DNA from: Burkholderia cepacia ATCC 25416
GTDB lineage: Bacteria > Pseudomonadota > Gammaproteobacteria > Burkholderiales > Burkholderiaceae
DNA: 64,000 bases
Direction of reading: 5' to 3'
NCBI RefSeq assembly: GCF_001411495.1
Contig: NZ_CP012983.1
Span: 248,001-312,000 of the forward strand
The position numbers and the translations under genes are program-made. Under the pieces are notes generated by a model. The model worked only from the letters and a program-made list of their open reading frames with translations. It did no database searches and was not told the origin of the DNA. Shown here piece by piece: positions 1-9,321 of the stretch. The first letter of the stretch is position 1. Every line of letters starts with the position of its first letter.

Positions 1-1
1 C

Positions 2-460
2 ATCGAACTCCTGATGGCGGCGGTCACGCTGATATTCGTCGGCCTGTGGGTGGCCGGCGGCGCGCAGCTGACGGTCCGTCCGCGTTCGCGACCGAAGGCC
101 GTGACCGCCGGTCTCGCGTCGGGCGTCACGACGATGGTCGCGCATTCGGGCGGGCCGCCGCTCGCGATGTACCTGCTGCCGCTCGGTCTCGGCAAGGAGA
201 TGTACGCGGGAACGACGAGTCTTTTCTTTACCGTGGGCAACGCGCTCAAGGCGGTGCCCTGGATGCTGATCGTGCGGCCGACCATGAACGTCTGGGCATT
301 GATGGCGGTCTGCCTGCTCGCCGTTCCGGCCGGCGTGGTATTGGGCTGGCGGCTGCACGGCAGGCTGGACCAGCGCCTGATCTATCGGATCTGCTACGGA
401 TTGCTGGCGGTGACCGCGCTGAAACTCTTCTGGGACGGCGTTTCCGGCTATCTCGCGTGA
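2..460 (+). CDS. TSUP (TauE/SafE) family membrane transporter, 5' end cut off by the window
   Basis: This is the C-terminal part of a sulfite exporter TauE/SafE-type permease, a family of inner-membrane carriers for small sulfur-containing or organic anions. The frame is open to the first base, so the true start lies outside the window. The visible part has about four hydrophobic segments. It also carries the family-typical Gly/His-rich stretch around AHSGGPPLAMYLLP, which resembles the conserved repeat of TSUP proteins. The protein ends with a short hydrophobic helix followed by TGA. The substrate cannot be told from sequence. The next gene is on the same strand about 100 bp later and has its own ribosome binding site. 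Confidence 0.8.
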   Translation: MELLMAAVTLIFVGLWVAGGAQLTVRPRSRPKAVTAGLASGVTTMVAHSGGPPLAMYLLPLGLGKEMYAGTTSLFFTVGNALKAVPWMLIVRPTMNVWALMAVCLLAVPAGVVLGWRLHGRLDQRLIYRICYGLLAVTALKLFWDGVSGYLA

Positions 461-562
461 AGCGGGCGCACTGGCGCCCGTTCCCGGTGCCGGTGCGAAG
501 TTCTTGCGAGTGACCAGTAATCAGTAGTGCAGATGTCGTTCGTCCGACCAACAGGAGCGTGT

Positions 563-1900
563 ATGTCGACTGATACTTCTTTGCGGACGCCGTCGCGGCG
601 TCATTTCATGGGCGTAGCCGCGACCGCCGCGGTGGCGGGTTCGTTGAGCCGCCTCACGTTTGCCGAAACCGAAACCGAAGCGAGCAGGGCCGTCGTGGGC
701 GTTGCCCGACCGGCCGGCGGCGACGCGTCCGCCGTGCGCCCGCTGCGGGTGCATGCGCCGGACGTGCAACTTGCCGAGCTGCGGCGGCGGATCAACGCAA
801 CGCGCTGGCCCGAACGGGAAGCGGTCGCCGACGCATCGCAGGGCGTGCCTCTCGAGACGATGCAGAAACTCGCGCGCTATTGGGCGACCGACTACGACTG
901 GCGCAAGGTCGAAGCGACGCTGAACGCACTTCCGCAGTTCGTCACCCGGATCGACGGGCTCGACGTTCATTTCATCCACGTTCGCTCGAAACATCCGGAT
1001 GCGTTGCCCGTCATCGTCACGCACGGATGGCCCGGCTCGATCATCGAGCAACTGAAGATCATCGGGCCGCTGACCGATCCGACGGCCCATGGCGGCACGG
1101 CATCGGACGCGTTCGACGTGGTGATTCCATCGTTGCCGGGCTACGGGTTCTCGGGCAAGCCCGCTGCGACCGGCTGGGATCCCGTGCGCATTGCGCGCGC
1201 GTGGATCGTCCTGATGAACCGCCTCGGATACCGGCGTTACGTGGCGCAGGGTGGCGACTGGGGTAATGCCGTGACCGAGCAGATGGCGCTGATCGCGCCG
1301 CCGGAGCTCGTCGCGATTCACACGAACATGCCGGCCACGGTGCCGGACGATATCGCGAAGGCACTCAAGTCCGGTGAGCCCGCGCCCGCCGGTTTGCCGC
1401 CGGACGAACGGCACGCGTTCGAGCAGCTCGATCGTTTCTACAGGCACGGCCTCGGCTATGCGCAGGAAATGGCGAACCGCCCGCAGACGCTGTACGGCAT
1501 CGAGGATTCACCGGTCGGACTCGCCGCATGGATGCTTGACCACGACGCGAGCGGCCTCGCGCTCATCGAGCGCGTTTTCGATGGCCATACCGAGGGACTG
1601 ACGCGCGACGACGTGCTCGACAACGTCACGCTCTACTGGCTGACCCGCACGGGCGTCTCGTCGGCGCGCCTGTACTGGGAGAGCAAGCTTGAATTCTTTG
1701 CGCCGAAGCATGTGACCATTCCGGTGGCCGTGAGCGTGTTTCCGGATGAAATTTACGCCGCGCCGAAGCGCTGGGCGCAGGCCGCATATCCGAAACTGAT
1801 TCACTACAACCGTTTGCCCAGTGGCGGGCATTTCGCGGCCTGGGAGCAGCCGAATGCGCTGTCGGAAGAACTGCGTGCGAGCTTCCGGTCACTGCGCTGA
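563..1900 (+). CDS. Tat-exported epoxide hydrolase (EHN family, alpha/beta hydrolase)
   Basis: A 445-residue epoxide hydrolase that opens epoxides to diols. The N-terminus has a twin-arginine signal (SRRHFMG followed by an alanine-rich hydrophobic stretch), so export folded to the periplasm is predicted. The mature part begins with the EHN domain, including the conserved TRWPE segment. The alpha/beta hydrolase core follows, with HGWPGS as oxyanion-hole motif and GGDWGN carrying the nucleophilic Asp. GGHFAAWEQP near the C-terminus carries the catalytic His. An ATG 36 bp upstream is in frame, but the ATG used here follows AGGAG at 553-557 and places the twin-arginine motif correctly. Tat-exported members are common in Burkholderia. 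The natural substrate is unknown. Confidence 0.88.
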   Translation: MSTDTSLRTPSRRHFMGVAATAAVAGSLSRLTFAETETEASRAVVGVARPAGGDASAVRPLRVHAPDVQLAELRRRINATRWPEREAVADASQGVPLETMQKLARYWATDYDWRKVEATLNALPQFVTRIDGLDVHFIHVRSKHPDALPVIVTHGWPGSIIEQLKIIGPLTDPTAHGGTASDAFDVVIPSLPGYGFSGKPAATGWDPVRIARAWIVLMNRLGYRRYVAQGGDWGNAVTEQMALIAPPELVAIHTNMPATVPDDIAKALKSGEPAPAGLPPDERHAFEQLDRFYRHGLGYAQEMANRPQTLYGIEDSPVGLAAWMLDHDASGLALIERVFDGHTEGLTRDDVLDNVTLYWLTRTGVSSARLYWESKLEFFAPKHVTIPVAVSVFPDEIYAAPKRWAQAAYPKLIHYNRLPSGGHFAAWEQPNALSEELRASFRSLR

Positions 1901-1930
1901 ACGCATTCGCGCGATCGTATGATTCGCGGA

Positions 1931-2578
1931 TCACGCCACACCTGCCATCCTCGACGCGTCGACCACCATCTGCACGCCGAGCCCGCCGAGGATGAGCCCC
2001 ATCGCCCAGCGCTGGGCGAGCAGCAGCGTCGGGCGCCCGTGCAGGAACTTCGCGATGCTGCTGGAACAGATCGCCACCGTCCCGTTCGCGCAGGCGAATG
2101 CGGCGATCAGCAGCGAACCGAGAAACAGCGACTGGCCGAGCACGCTGCCGTTCCGGTAGTCGATGAACTGCGGTAGCAACGAAATGAACAGCATCGCGAG
2201 CTTCGGGTTCAGCACGCTGGTCGTCGCGCCCATCGCGAGCAGCCGCAGCGGCCGCTCGCTGGGCAACGCCCGCACCTCGAACGGCGAGCGGCCGCCGGGC
2301 CTGACGGCCTGCCATGCCAGATACAGCAGGTATGCCGCACCGACCACGGCCAGCCCGCTGCCCGCATAGGGCACGCTCATGAACAGCGTCGTGATGCCGA
2401 ACGCCGCGCCGAACATGTAGAACAGGTACCCGATCATCACGCCGCCGAGTGAAATGAGCCCCGCCGTGCGGCCCTGCGCGATCGAGCGCGACATCACGTA
2501 GACCATGTTCGGCCCGGGCGTGACCGCGAGCATGCCGCCGATGACGAGAAACCCGTAGAGCGATCCGGACGTATGCAT
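1931..2578 (-). CDS. LysE family amino acid exporter
   Basis: A 215-residue inner-membrane exporter of the LysE/RhtB family, which pumps out amino acids or homoserine lactones. It has about six hydrophobic segments. The family signature TPGPNMVYV sits in the first third, and NPKLAMLF in the middle is the typical NPK motif. I chose the inner ATG because AGGA lies 10-13 bases upstream of it; a start 14 codons earlier is possible. It is divergent from a LysR regulator, the usual arrangement in which the regulator senses the exported compound. The substrate is not predictable. Confidence 0.88.
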   Translation of the reverse strand: MHTSGSLYGFLVIGGMLAVTPGPNMVYVMSRSIAQGRTAGLISLGGVMIGYLFYMFGAAFGITTLFMSVPYAGSGLAVVGAAYLLYLAWQAVRPGGRSPFEVRALPSERPLRLLAMGATTSVLNPKLAMLFISLLPQFIDYRNGSVLGQSLFLGSLLIAAFACANGTVAICSSSIAKFLHGRPTLLLAQRWAMGLILGGLGVQMVVDASRMAGVA

Positions 2579-2655
2579 GTCTGACGATTCCTGCAACGAG
2601 TGAGTGCTGACGGGAATCATTGTCCGATCGTGGAGGCGAACAGTAAAACGGGATA

Positions 2656-2676
2656 AACTGAATCGATTGATCAGTT
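2656..2676. promoter_or_regulatory. Candidate LysR operator between the LysE exporter and its regulator
   Basis: A perfect 6-bp inverted repeat (AACTGA and TCAGTT, 9-bp spacer) lies 13 bp before the LysR start and 78 bp before the exporter start. Position and spacing fit a LysR-type site acting on both divergent genes. Binding is inferred. Confidence 0.4.
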
Positions 2677-2688
2677 TTTCTGAATACG

Positions 2689-3540
2689 ATGAAAAAGCTC
2701 GACCTCGATGTGCTCGCGATGGTGGTGGCCGTCGCCGAATCCGGATCGTTCGCTCAGGGCGCGCAGGCCGTGCACCGGTCGCCGTCGGCGGTGAGCATGC
2801 AGATCAAGGCGCTGGAAGATGCGCTCGGCAAGCCGCTCTTCATCCGCGACACGCGCAACGTGACGCCGACCGGCGAAGGCACGATGCTTGCGGAATACGG
2901 CCGCCGGATGCTGGCGATGCGCGACGAGGCCTGGGCGTCGGTCGTGCGCCCGGAGATTCGCGGCCGCGTGACGATCGGCGTGCCCGACGACTACATTTCG
3001 TCGCTGCTGCCGCAGGTGCTCGGCAAGTTCGCCGCGATGCACCCGCGTGTGGAAGTGCGCGTGATCGGCCAGCCGAGCAGCGCGCTCGTGCCGATGCTGA
3101 AGGACAACACGGTCGACCTCGCGTGCCTCACGCGGATCAAGGGCGTGACCGGCGAGCTGATCCGGCTCGAACCGCTCGTGTGGGCCGGGTCGCCGAAACG
3201 CAACGTATGGGAGGAGCGGCCGCTGCCGGTGGCCTTTTTCACGCACGGCGGCAGCATGGCGCGCGATCAGGCGGTCAAGGCGCTGAACCGGCGGAAGATC
3301 CCGTACCGGATGTCCTACGAGAGCCCGAGCCACCTCGGCCTCCTCAGCATGGTGGAGGCCGGGCTCGCGGTCGCGCCGCTGGCGCGCTGCTGCATTCCCG
3401 ATCATCTCGTGCAGCTGTCGGAAAGCCACGGGCTGCCGCCGCTGGGCGAACTCGAGGTCGTGCTCGCGCGCAGCGCGCAGTCCGCGCGCCCGCCGTGCGA
3501 CTACCTGGCCGAGCAGATTCTCGGCGAATGGCGTACCTGA
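2689..3540 (+). CDS. LysR family transcriptional regulator
   Basis: A 283-residue LysR-type regulator. The N-terminal winged helix-turn-helix is at residues 1-60 (AQAVHRSPSAVSMQIKALED is the recognition segment). It is followed by a periplasmic-binding-like effector domain starting near GRVTIGVPDDY. It faces the LysE exporter, with an inverted repeat between them, so it most likely controls that exporter in response to an amino-acid-like ligand. No usable ribosome binding site is obvious, but the start gives the standard LysR N-terminus. Confidence 0.9.
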   Translation: MKKLDLDVLAMVVAVAESGSFAQGAQAVHRSPSAVSMQIKALEDALGKPLFIRDTRNVTPTGEGTMLAEYGRRMLAMRDEAWASVVRPEIRGRVTIGVPDDYISSLLPQVLGKFAAMHPRVEVRVIGQPSSALVPMLKDNTVDLACLTRIKGVTGELIRLEPLVWAGSPKRNVWEERPLPVAFFTHGGSMARDQAVKALNRRKIPYRMSYESPSHLGLLSMVEAGLAVAPLARCCIPDHLVQLSESHGLPPLGELEVVLARSAQSARPPCDYLAEQILGEWRT

Positions 3541-3568
3541 ACGCGGGCAGCCCGCCGGCGGCCGTGTT

Positions 3569-4459
3569 TCAGCACGACTTCAGCAGCCATTCGCGGAACG
3601 CGACGAGCGACGGCAGTGTCTCGTTCCCCGGCGGATAGACGAGGTAGTAACTGCGCTGGCTGGTGATCGCGTCGCCGATCGACACGAGTTCGTTGCGGCC
3701 CAGCTCGTCTTCCACCAGCACCTTCGGCACCAGCCCGATTCCCATCCCGGCCCGCACGGCCTGGATCAGATGCGACGTCAGCTCGAAGCTCGGGCCGATG
3801 CGCATCTGCCGATGGTCGAGCCGATAGTGCGAAAACCACTCGGCCCATGCCTGCTGGTTGCTCGTCACGCCGAGCAGCGTCTGCTTCGCGGCCCACGCCG
3901 GCGAACGCGCGTCGGCCTTGCGGCGGCTGCCGGTGTCCGGCGGCGCGATCGCGATCAGGAACTCGTTGTACAACCGGTGCGCGTGCAGGCCAGGCCAGTC
4001 GCCCGCGCCGACGGTGATGGCCGCATCGAGGTCGTCGTTGAGGAAATCGATGGCGCCGATCCGCGAATGGAGGTGCACGGTCACGCCCGGATGCGCGGTG
4101 TAGAAGTCGTGCAGGTGCGGCAACAGCCATTTCGAGCCGAACGTCGGCAAGGTGGCGAGCCGCAGCGTGCCGGCGCCCGCCTGATGGGACATCGCTTGCA
4201 GCGTCGCACCGCGGATGCGCCCCAGTGCGCCGCTCAGCTCGGCGAAGTAGCGGCGCCCGACCTCGGTCAGCTTCACGGAGCGGCCCTCGCGCCGGAACAG
4301 CGGCACGCCGAGTTGATCCTCGAGCGTCTGGACTTGCCGGCTGATCGCGCTCTGGCTCAGCGACAGCTCCTCGGCCGCGCGCGTGTAGCTTTCATGCCGC
4401 GCGGCGGCCTCGAACACGAGCAGCAGCGACATGGACGGGGTGAGGCGACGGTAATTCAT
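3569..4459 (-). CDS. LysR family regulator, GcvA-like
   Basis: A 296-residue LysR regulator of the GcvA/AmpR branch. This is judged from the N-terminal pattern RRLTPSMSLLLVFEAAARHESYT and the helix-turn-helix ELSLSQSAISRQVQTLEDQ. The effector domain begins at TLRLATLPTFGSKWLLP, which is typical of the branch. It is divergent from the YdiJ-type dehydrogenase, and two perfect palindromes lie in the intergenic region, so it probably regulates that gene and itself. The effector could be a 2-hydroxy acid, by analogy with the neighbouring enzyme; this is inference. Confidence 0.88.
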   Translation of the reverse strand: MNYRRLTPSMSLLLVFEAAARHESYTRAAEELSLSQSAISRQVQTLEDQLGVPLFRREGRSVKLTEVGRRYFAELSGALGRIRGATLQAMSHQAGAGTLRLATLPTFGSKWLLPHLHDFYTAHPGVTVHLHSRIGAIDFLNDDLDAAITVGAGDWPGLHAHRLYNEFLIAIAPPDTGSRRKADARSPAWAAKQTLLGVTSNQQAWAEWFSHYRLDHRQMRIGPSFELTSHLIQAVRAGMGIGLVPKVLVEDELGRNELVSIGDAITSQRSYYLVYPPGNETLPSLVAFREWLLKSC

Positions 4460-4482
4460 GAGTTTTATGCAATATTCGCCGG

Positions 4483-4529
4483 GTGAGAATTCGTTTGTTT
4501 CTCACGGAAATTCCAAAGATACTGGAATT
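4483..4529. promoter_or_regulatory. Two tandem palindromes in the LysR/ydiJ intergenic region
   Basis: The first dyad is GTGAGAA (4483-4489) with TTCTCAC (4499-4505), 9-bp spacer. The second is AATTCCA (4509-4515) with TGGAATT (4523-4529), 7-bp spacer. Their centres are 25 bp apart and both lie between the two start codons. The layout fits a LysR recognition site plus activation site, but the two arms differ in sequence, so two different regulators are also possible. Confidence 0.45.
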
Positions 4530-4612
4530 CCCGGTCGCGCGGAAACTTGCCAAAAAGTCATGTTTTGGAGCGCGCGAACCGGCCGGCTCCACCCACACTG
4601 CGCTTTTGCCCC

Positions 4613-7600
4613 ATGTCGATCGCCTCGTTGCCCCGCCCCGCCAGCCCGCCCGCGAATGCGTACCGTGACTTTCTCGCCGCGCTGCGGGCCGCCGGATTCG
4701 CCGGGGAGATCCGCGCGGACCATGCGAACCGGACGGTGCAGGCCACCGACAACTCGATCTACCAGCGCCTGCCGCAAGCGGTGATCTGCCCCGCGCATGC
4801 CGACGACGTCCAGCTGCTGGCACGGCTGCTCGCCGAGCCCGCGCATCGCGACGTCGCGGTGGCCGCGCGCGGCGGCGGCACGGGCACCAACGGGCAGTCG
4901 TTGACCGACGGCGTGGTCGTCGACCTGTCGCGGAACATGAACCGGATCCTCGAAATCGACGTCGAGCGCCGCCGGGTGCGCGTGCAGGCGGGCGTCGTCA
5001 AGGATCAGCTCAATGCGGCGCTGAAGCCGCACGGGCTGTTTTTCGCGCCGGAACTGTCGACGTCGAACCGCGCGACCGTCGGCGGGATGATCAACACCGA
5101 CGCGAGCGGGCAGGGCAGCTGCACGTACGGCAAGACGCGCGATCACGTGCTCGAACTGGATTTCGTGCTGATGGGCGGCGAGCGGCTGCACAGCGACGCA
5201 CTCGATGACGAAGAACTGGAGCGCCGCTGTGCGCGGCAGGACCGCATCGGCAAGGTGTACCGCACCGCGCGACGCATCAGCGACGACAAGGCCGCGCTGA
5301 TCGAAGCGAAGTTTCCGAAGCTCAACCGCTGCCTGACCGGCTACGACCTCGCGCACCTGCGCGAACCCGACGGCCGCTTCAACCTGAACAGCGTGCTGTG
5401 CGGCGCCGAAGGTTCGCTCGGCTTCGTCGTCGAGGCGAAACTCAACGTGCTGCCGATCCCGAAGTATTCGGTGCTGGTCAACGTGCGCTACGCGGGCTTC
5501 ATGGATGCGCTGCGCGACGCGCGCGCCCTGCTCGCGCACGAGCCGCTGTCGATCGAGACGGTCGACTCGAAGGTGCTGATGCTCGCGATGAAGGACTTCG
5601 TGTGGAGCAGCGTCGCCGAGTATTTCCCGCAGGACGACGCGCGTCCGACGCTCGGCATCAACCTGATCGAATTCAGCGGCGACGACGCGGACGACGTCGA
5701 CGCACGCGTGCGTGCGTTCGTCGAGCATCTGCGCACCGATACCGGCGTGGAGCGCCTGGGCCACACGCTCGCGGCCGGCGACGACGCGGTGAAGCGCGTG
5801 TATGCGATGCGCAAGCGCGCGGTCGGCCTGCTCGGCAACGTGCAGGGCGAGGCGCGCCCGCAGCCGTTCGTCGAGGACACCGCGGTGCCGCCCGAGAACC
5901 TCGCCGCGTACATCGCCGAATTCCGCGCGCTGCTCGACGGTCACGGGCTGCAGTACGGGATGTTCGGCCACGTCGACGCGGGCGTGCTGCACGTGCGCCC
6001 GGCGCTCGACATGAAGGACCCGAAGCAGGCGGCGCTGGTGCGGCCCGTGTCGGATGCGGTGGCCGAACTCACGCAGCGCCACGGCGGCCTGCTGTGGGGC
6101 GAGCACGGCAAGGGCGTGCGCTCCGAATATGCACCTGCGTTCTTCGGCGAGCTGTATCCGTCGCTGCAGCAGCTGAAGGCCGCGTTCGATCCGTACAACC
6201 AGTTCAACCCGGGCAAGATCGCGACGCCGCCGGATCACACGATGCGGCTGCTGAAGATCGACGAAGTGCCGACGCGCGGCGACCACGACCGGCAGATCGA
6301 CGAGCGCGTGTGGCAGAGCTACGGCACGGCGATGCACTGCAACGGCAACGGCGCGTGCTACAACTTCGATCCGGACGACGCGATGTGCCCGTCGTGGAAG
6401 GCGACGCGCGAACGCGTGCAGTCGCCGAAGGGGCGTGCGTCGCTGATGCGCGAATGGCTGCGCCTGCAAGGGCAGGCCGGCGTCGACGTCGTCGCGGCGG
6501 CGCGCGCACGGCAGCCGTTCCTGCGCGGCCTGGCTGGGCGCTGGCGCAACAGCCGCGCGGCGCGCAACGGCGAGGCCGATTTCTCGCACGAGGTGTACGA
6601 CGCAATGGCCGGCTGCCTCGCGTGCAAATCGTGCGCCGGGCAGTGCCCGGTCAAGGTCAACGTGCCCGAATTCCGCTCGCGGTTTCTCGAGCTGTATCAC
6701 CAGCGCTACCTGCGGCCGGTGCGCGACTACCTGATCGGCTCGCTCGAATTCACGATGCCGTGGATGGCGCGCGTGCCCGCGCTGTACAACGGGCTGATGC
6801 GCGCCGGCTGGGTGCGCACGCTGCTCGAGCGGCACGTCGGCATGGTCGACAGCCCGCTCCTGAGCCGCTTCGATCTCGCCGCCGTGATCCGCGAATGGCG
6901 CGTGAAGCCGGCCGACCCGCAGGCGCTCGCCGCGCTGAGCGACGCGCAGCGCGCACGCAGCGTCGTCATCGTGCAGGACACGTTCACGCGCTATTTCGAT
7001 ACCGAGCAGCTGGCGACGCTGATCGAGCTGGCGGCGCGCACGGGTTTTCAGGTGTGGCTCGCGCCGCTCGCGCCGAACGGCAAGGCGCTGCACGTGCAAG
7101 GTTTTTTGCGCGCGTTCGAGAAGGCGGCGATCCGCAATGCCGGGCAGCTGGCGGCGCTGGCGCGCTCGGGTGTCGCGCTGGTCGGCCTCGATCCGGCGAT
7201 GACGCTCACGTATCGGCAGGAATACCTGAAGGTGACGGGGCTCGCCGATGTGCCGAAGGTGGCGCTGCCGCAGGAATGGCTGCTGCAGGCGCTGCCGGAA
7301 GCGGACTCGGGCGCCGTGCCGCGCGTCGCCGGTTCGTACCGGTTGCTGCCGCACTGCACCGAGAAGACCAATGCGCCCGACAGCGGCAAGCAATGGGCAC
7401 AGGTGTTCGCACGGCGCGGGCTGCGTTTGCAGGTGCAGGCAACCGGGTGCTGCGGGATGTCGGGCACCTACGGGCACGAAGCGCGCAATCTCGAGACGTC
7501 GAAGACGATCTACGCGCAGTCGTGGGCGGCGCACGTCGATGCGGCGGATGGGGAAGGCGAGGCGCTGGCGACCGGTTATTCATGCCGCAGCCAGGTGAAG

Positions 7601-7672
7601 CGGATGTCTTCGAAGCAGGTGCGCCATCCGTTGCAGGCGCTGCTCGATCACGTGCGGGCGGCGGGAGGATGA
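4613..7672 (+). CDS. ydiJ: FAD- and Fe-S-containing D-2-hydroxyglutarate dehydrogenase, YdiJ type
   Basis: A 1019-residue flavo-iron-sulfur dehydrogenase that oxidises D-2-hydroxy acids, in E. coli D-2-hydroxyglutarate. The length nearly equals that of E. coli YdiJ. Domains in order: FAD-binding type 4 (about residues 45-270, with RGGGTGTNGQS), FAD-linked oxidase C-terminal domain (to about 560), a Cys-rich cluster segment around CNGNGACYNFDPDDAMCP, a 4Fe-4S motif CLACKSCAGQCP, and a C-terminal CCG-type domain with LLPHCTEKT and GCCGMSG. The chosen ATG gives MSIASLPRP; an upstream in-frame ATG would run through the palindromes. It is divergent from a GcvA-like LysR. The exact hydroxy acid is inferred from family only. 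Confidence 0.9.
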   Translation: MSIASLPRPASPPANAYRDFLAALRAAGFAGEIRADHANRTVQATDNSIYQRLPQAVICPAHADDVQLLARLLAEPAHRDVAVAARGGGTGTNGQSLTDGVVVDLSRNMNRILEIDVERRRVRVQAGVVKDQLNAALKPHGLFFAPELSTSNRATVGGMINTDASGQGSCTYGKTRDHVLELDFVLMGGERLHSDALDDEELERRCARQDRIGKVYRTARRISDDKAALIEAKFPKLNRCLTGYDLAHLREPDGRFNLNSVLCGAEGSLGFVVEAKLNVLPIPKYSVLVNVRYAGFMDALRDARALLAHEPLSIETVDSKVLMLAMKDFVWSSVAEYFPQDDARPTLGINLIEFSGDDADDVDARVRAFVEHLRTDTGVERLGHTLAAGDDAVKRVYAMRKRAVGLLGNVQGEARPQPFVEDTAVPPENLAAYIAEFRALLDGHGLQYGMFGHVDAGVLHVRPALDMKDPKQAALVRPVSDAVAELTQRHGGLLWGEHGKGVRSEYAPAFFGELYPSLQQLKAAFDPYNQFNPGKIATPPDHTMRLLKIDEVPTRGDHDRQIDERVWQSYGTAMHCNGNGACYNFDPDDAMCPSWKATRERVQSPKGRASLMREWLRLQGQAGVDVVAAARARQPFLRGLAGRWRNSRAARNGEADFSHEVYDAMAGCLACKSCAGQCPVKVNVPEFRSRFLELYHQRYLRPVRDYLIGSLEFTMPWMARVPALYNGLMRAGWVRTLLERHVGMVDSPLLSRFDLAAVIREWRVKPADPQALAALSDAQRARSVVIVQDTFTRYFDTEQLATLIELAARTGFQVWLAPLAPNGKALHVQGFLRAFEKAAIRNAGQLAALARSGVALVGLDPAMTLTYRQEYLKVTGLADVPKVALPQEWLLQALPEADSGAVPRVAGSYRLLPHCTEKTNAPDSGKQWAQVFARRGLRLQVQATGCCGMSGTYGHEARNLETSKTIYAQSWAAHVDAADGEGEALATGYSCRSQVKRMSSKQVRHPLQALLDHVRAAGG

Positions 7673-7719
7673 TCGGGCGTCGCATGGCGCGGTGCCCTTG
7701 AGACGAATTCCGTTCCGGC

Positions 7720-7747
7720 GGCAAGCGGCAAGCGGCAAGCGGCAAGC
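7720..7747. repeat. Four tandem copies of the heptamer GGCAAGC
   Basis: Four perfect head-to-tail 7-bp units lie in the short gap between ydiJ and the next, convergent gene. This is one of three heptamer arrays in the window. Such arrays can change length by replication slippage; no function is apparent. Confidence 0.9.
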
Positions 7748-7776
7748 GTTGAGCCGCTGTCGACGCATGCCCGCGC

Positions 7777-8079
7777 TCAGGCGTCGGCCTTCGCCGTTTT
7801 TCTGGAACGCGGCTTGTCCGCCGCAGGAAATACGCCGCCGCCGCGCGGCCGTTTCGGTTCGATCCGCATCTGCCGGATCACGCGCCGGAAATCGATCTCG
7901 TGCGCGGCCAGCGTGCCGATCAGTTTCGCGATGACCGCGAGGTGGGACGGGACGGTGCCCTTGCTCGAATAGTTCGTGATCGAACTTTCGTTCATCCGGA
8001 TCAGGCGGGCGAACTCGCGCGCCGTCAACTGTGCCTTCCTCAACTCCTGTTGGAATTCCGCATACGCCATTGCGCACAT
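7777..8079 (-). CDS. Small helix-turn-helix (XRE-like) DNA-binding protein
   Basis: A 100-residue protein whose first 70 residues look like a helix-turn-helix: LTAREFARLIRMNESSITNY matches the scanning and recognition helices of Cro/C1-type domains. The tail is basic and low-complexity (KRPRGGG and PRSRKTAK). GGAGA lies nine bases before the ATG; a second ATG three codons later is possible. Target genes are unknown. It stands alone between two convergent or unrelated genes. Confidence 0.7.
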   Translation of the reverse strand: MCAMAYAEFQQELRKAQLTAREFARLIRMNESSITNYSSKGTVPSHLAVIAKLIGTLAAHEIDFRRVIRQMRIEPKRPRGGGVFPAADKPRSRKTAKADA

Positions 8080-8166
8080 GATGCTTCGTCTCCGTGAATC
8101 AGAAATCGGCCCGCGCGGCGCCGGCGCCGACGGGTGGCGTTCCCGTCGTGCCGGCGCCGCGGCGGG

Positions 8167-9321
8167 TTACATCTTCACCTGGTCGAGGAAGGTCTTCTTG
8201 CCGCTCTTGTAGCCGTAGATCGAGATGATCCCGTGCGTCAGGTCGCCCTTCGCATCGAAGGTCGTCGTGCCGATCACGCCGTCGTACTTCGTCGCCGGCA
8301 TCGCCGCGAGGATCTTCGCCGGGTCGGTCGAGTTCGCGCGCTTCATCGCGTCCACAGCGATGTAGACCGCGTCATACGCGAACGGCGCATCGAACTTGAT
8401 GCCCTGGTTGAAGCGCTTCTGGTACTTCGCGAGGAAGTCCGCGCCGCCGGGCATCTTCTCGAGCGCGGCGCCCGCCTGCGAGCACAGCACGTTGTCGGCC
8501 GCCGGGCCGGCCAGTTCGGCCAGCGAGTCGGTGCACACGCCGTCGCCCGACAGGATCTTCGCGCGCAGGCCGAGCTGCTTCGCCTGCTTCGCGAGCGGGC
8601 CGCCGGTGGCGTCCATGCCGCCGTACATGATCGCGTCAGGGTTCTCGCCCTTGACCTTCGTCAGGATCGCGCGGAAGTCGACGGCCTTGTCGTTGGTCGC
8701 GTCGTGCGACAGCACCTTCAGGCCGAGCGCCTTCGCCTTCTTCTCGAACTCGTTCGCGAGGCCCTGGCCGTATGCGGTCGAATCGTCGATCACCGCGACG
8801 CTTTTCACGCCCTTCGCCTGCGCGTAGCTCGCGAGCGCCGGGCCTTGCTGCGCGTCGGTCGCGACCACGCGGTACGTCGTCTTGAAGCCTTGCTGCGTGT
8901 AGGTCGGGTTCGTGGCCGACGGCGAGATCTGCACGATGCCCGCGTCGCTGTAGATCTTCGACGCCGGGATCGACGTGCCCGAGTTCAGGTGGCCGATCAC
9001 GGCGACGACCTTGTCGTCGACGAGCTTCTGCGCAACCTGCGTGGCCTGGCGCGGGTCGGCCGCGTCATCCTGCGCATCGAGTTGCAGCGTGATCTTCTTG
9101 CCGCCGATCGTCAGGCCCTTCGCGTTGATTTCCTCGACCGCGAGGCGCGCGCCGTTCTCGTTGTCCTTGCCGAGGTGCGAGATGCCACCCGTCGTCGGTT
9201 CGACGCTGCCGATCTTGACGACCTGGTCGGCCATCGCGCCCGACGCGGCCGCGAATGCGGCGGCAGCCAGTGCGACGGTGATCAGGGGTTTGCAGCGCAT
9301 GCCGACAGTGCTTCGTTCCAT
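8167..9321 (-). CDS. Branched-chain amino acid-type ABC transporter substrate-binding protein
   Basis: A 384-residue periplasmic binding protein of the LivK/LivJ type. It has a signal peptide (residues 1-31, ending near AMA-DQ) and the classic start of the mature part, VVKIGSVEPTTGG. The segment GARLAVEEINAKG and later NPTYTQQGFKTTYRVVATD are typical of the family. GGAGA is well placed nine bases before the start codon. No permease or ATPase genes are next to it, so it must work with components encoded elsewhere. Ligand could be leucine, isoleucine, valine or another amino acid. Confidence 0.9.
   Translation of the reverse strand: MERSTVGMRCKPLITVALAAAAFAAASGAMADQVVKIGSVEPTTGGISHLGKDNENGARLAVEEINAKGLTIGGKKITLQLDAQDDAADPRQATQVAQKLVDDKVVAVIGHLNSGTSIPASKIYSDAGIVQISPSATNPTYTQQGFKTTYRVVATDAQQGPALASYAQAKGVKSVAVIDDSTAYGQGLANEFEKKAKALGLKVLSHDATNDKAVDFRAILTKVKGENPDAIMYGGMDATGGPLAKQAKQLGLRAKILSGDGVCTDSLAELAGPAADNVLCSQAGAALEKMPGGADFLAKYQKRFNQGIKFDAPFAYDAVYIAVDAMKRANSTDPAKILAAMPATKYDGVIGTTTFDAKGDLTHGIISIYGYKSGKKTFLDQVKM

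Noticed and set aside
4502..7534. A 1010-codon open frame on the minus strand
   Set aside because: It is fully antisense to the ydiJ-type gene, rich in Arg/His/Ala with no domain, and results from the GC-rich codon pattern of the real gene.
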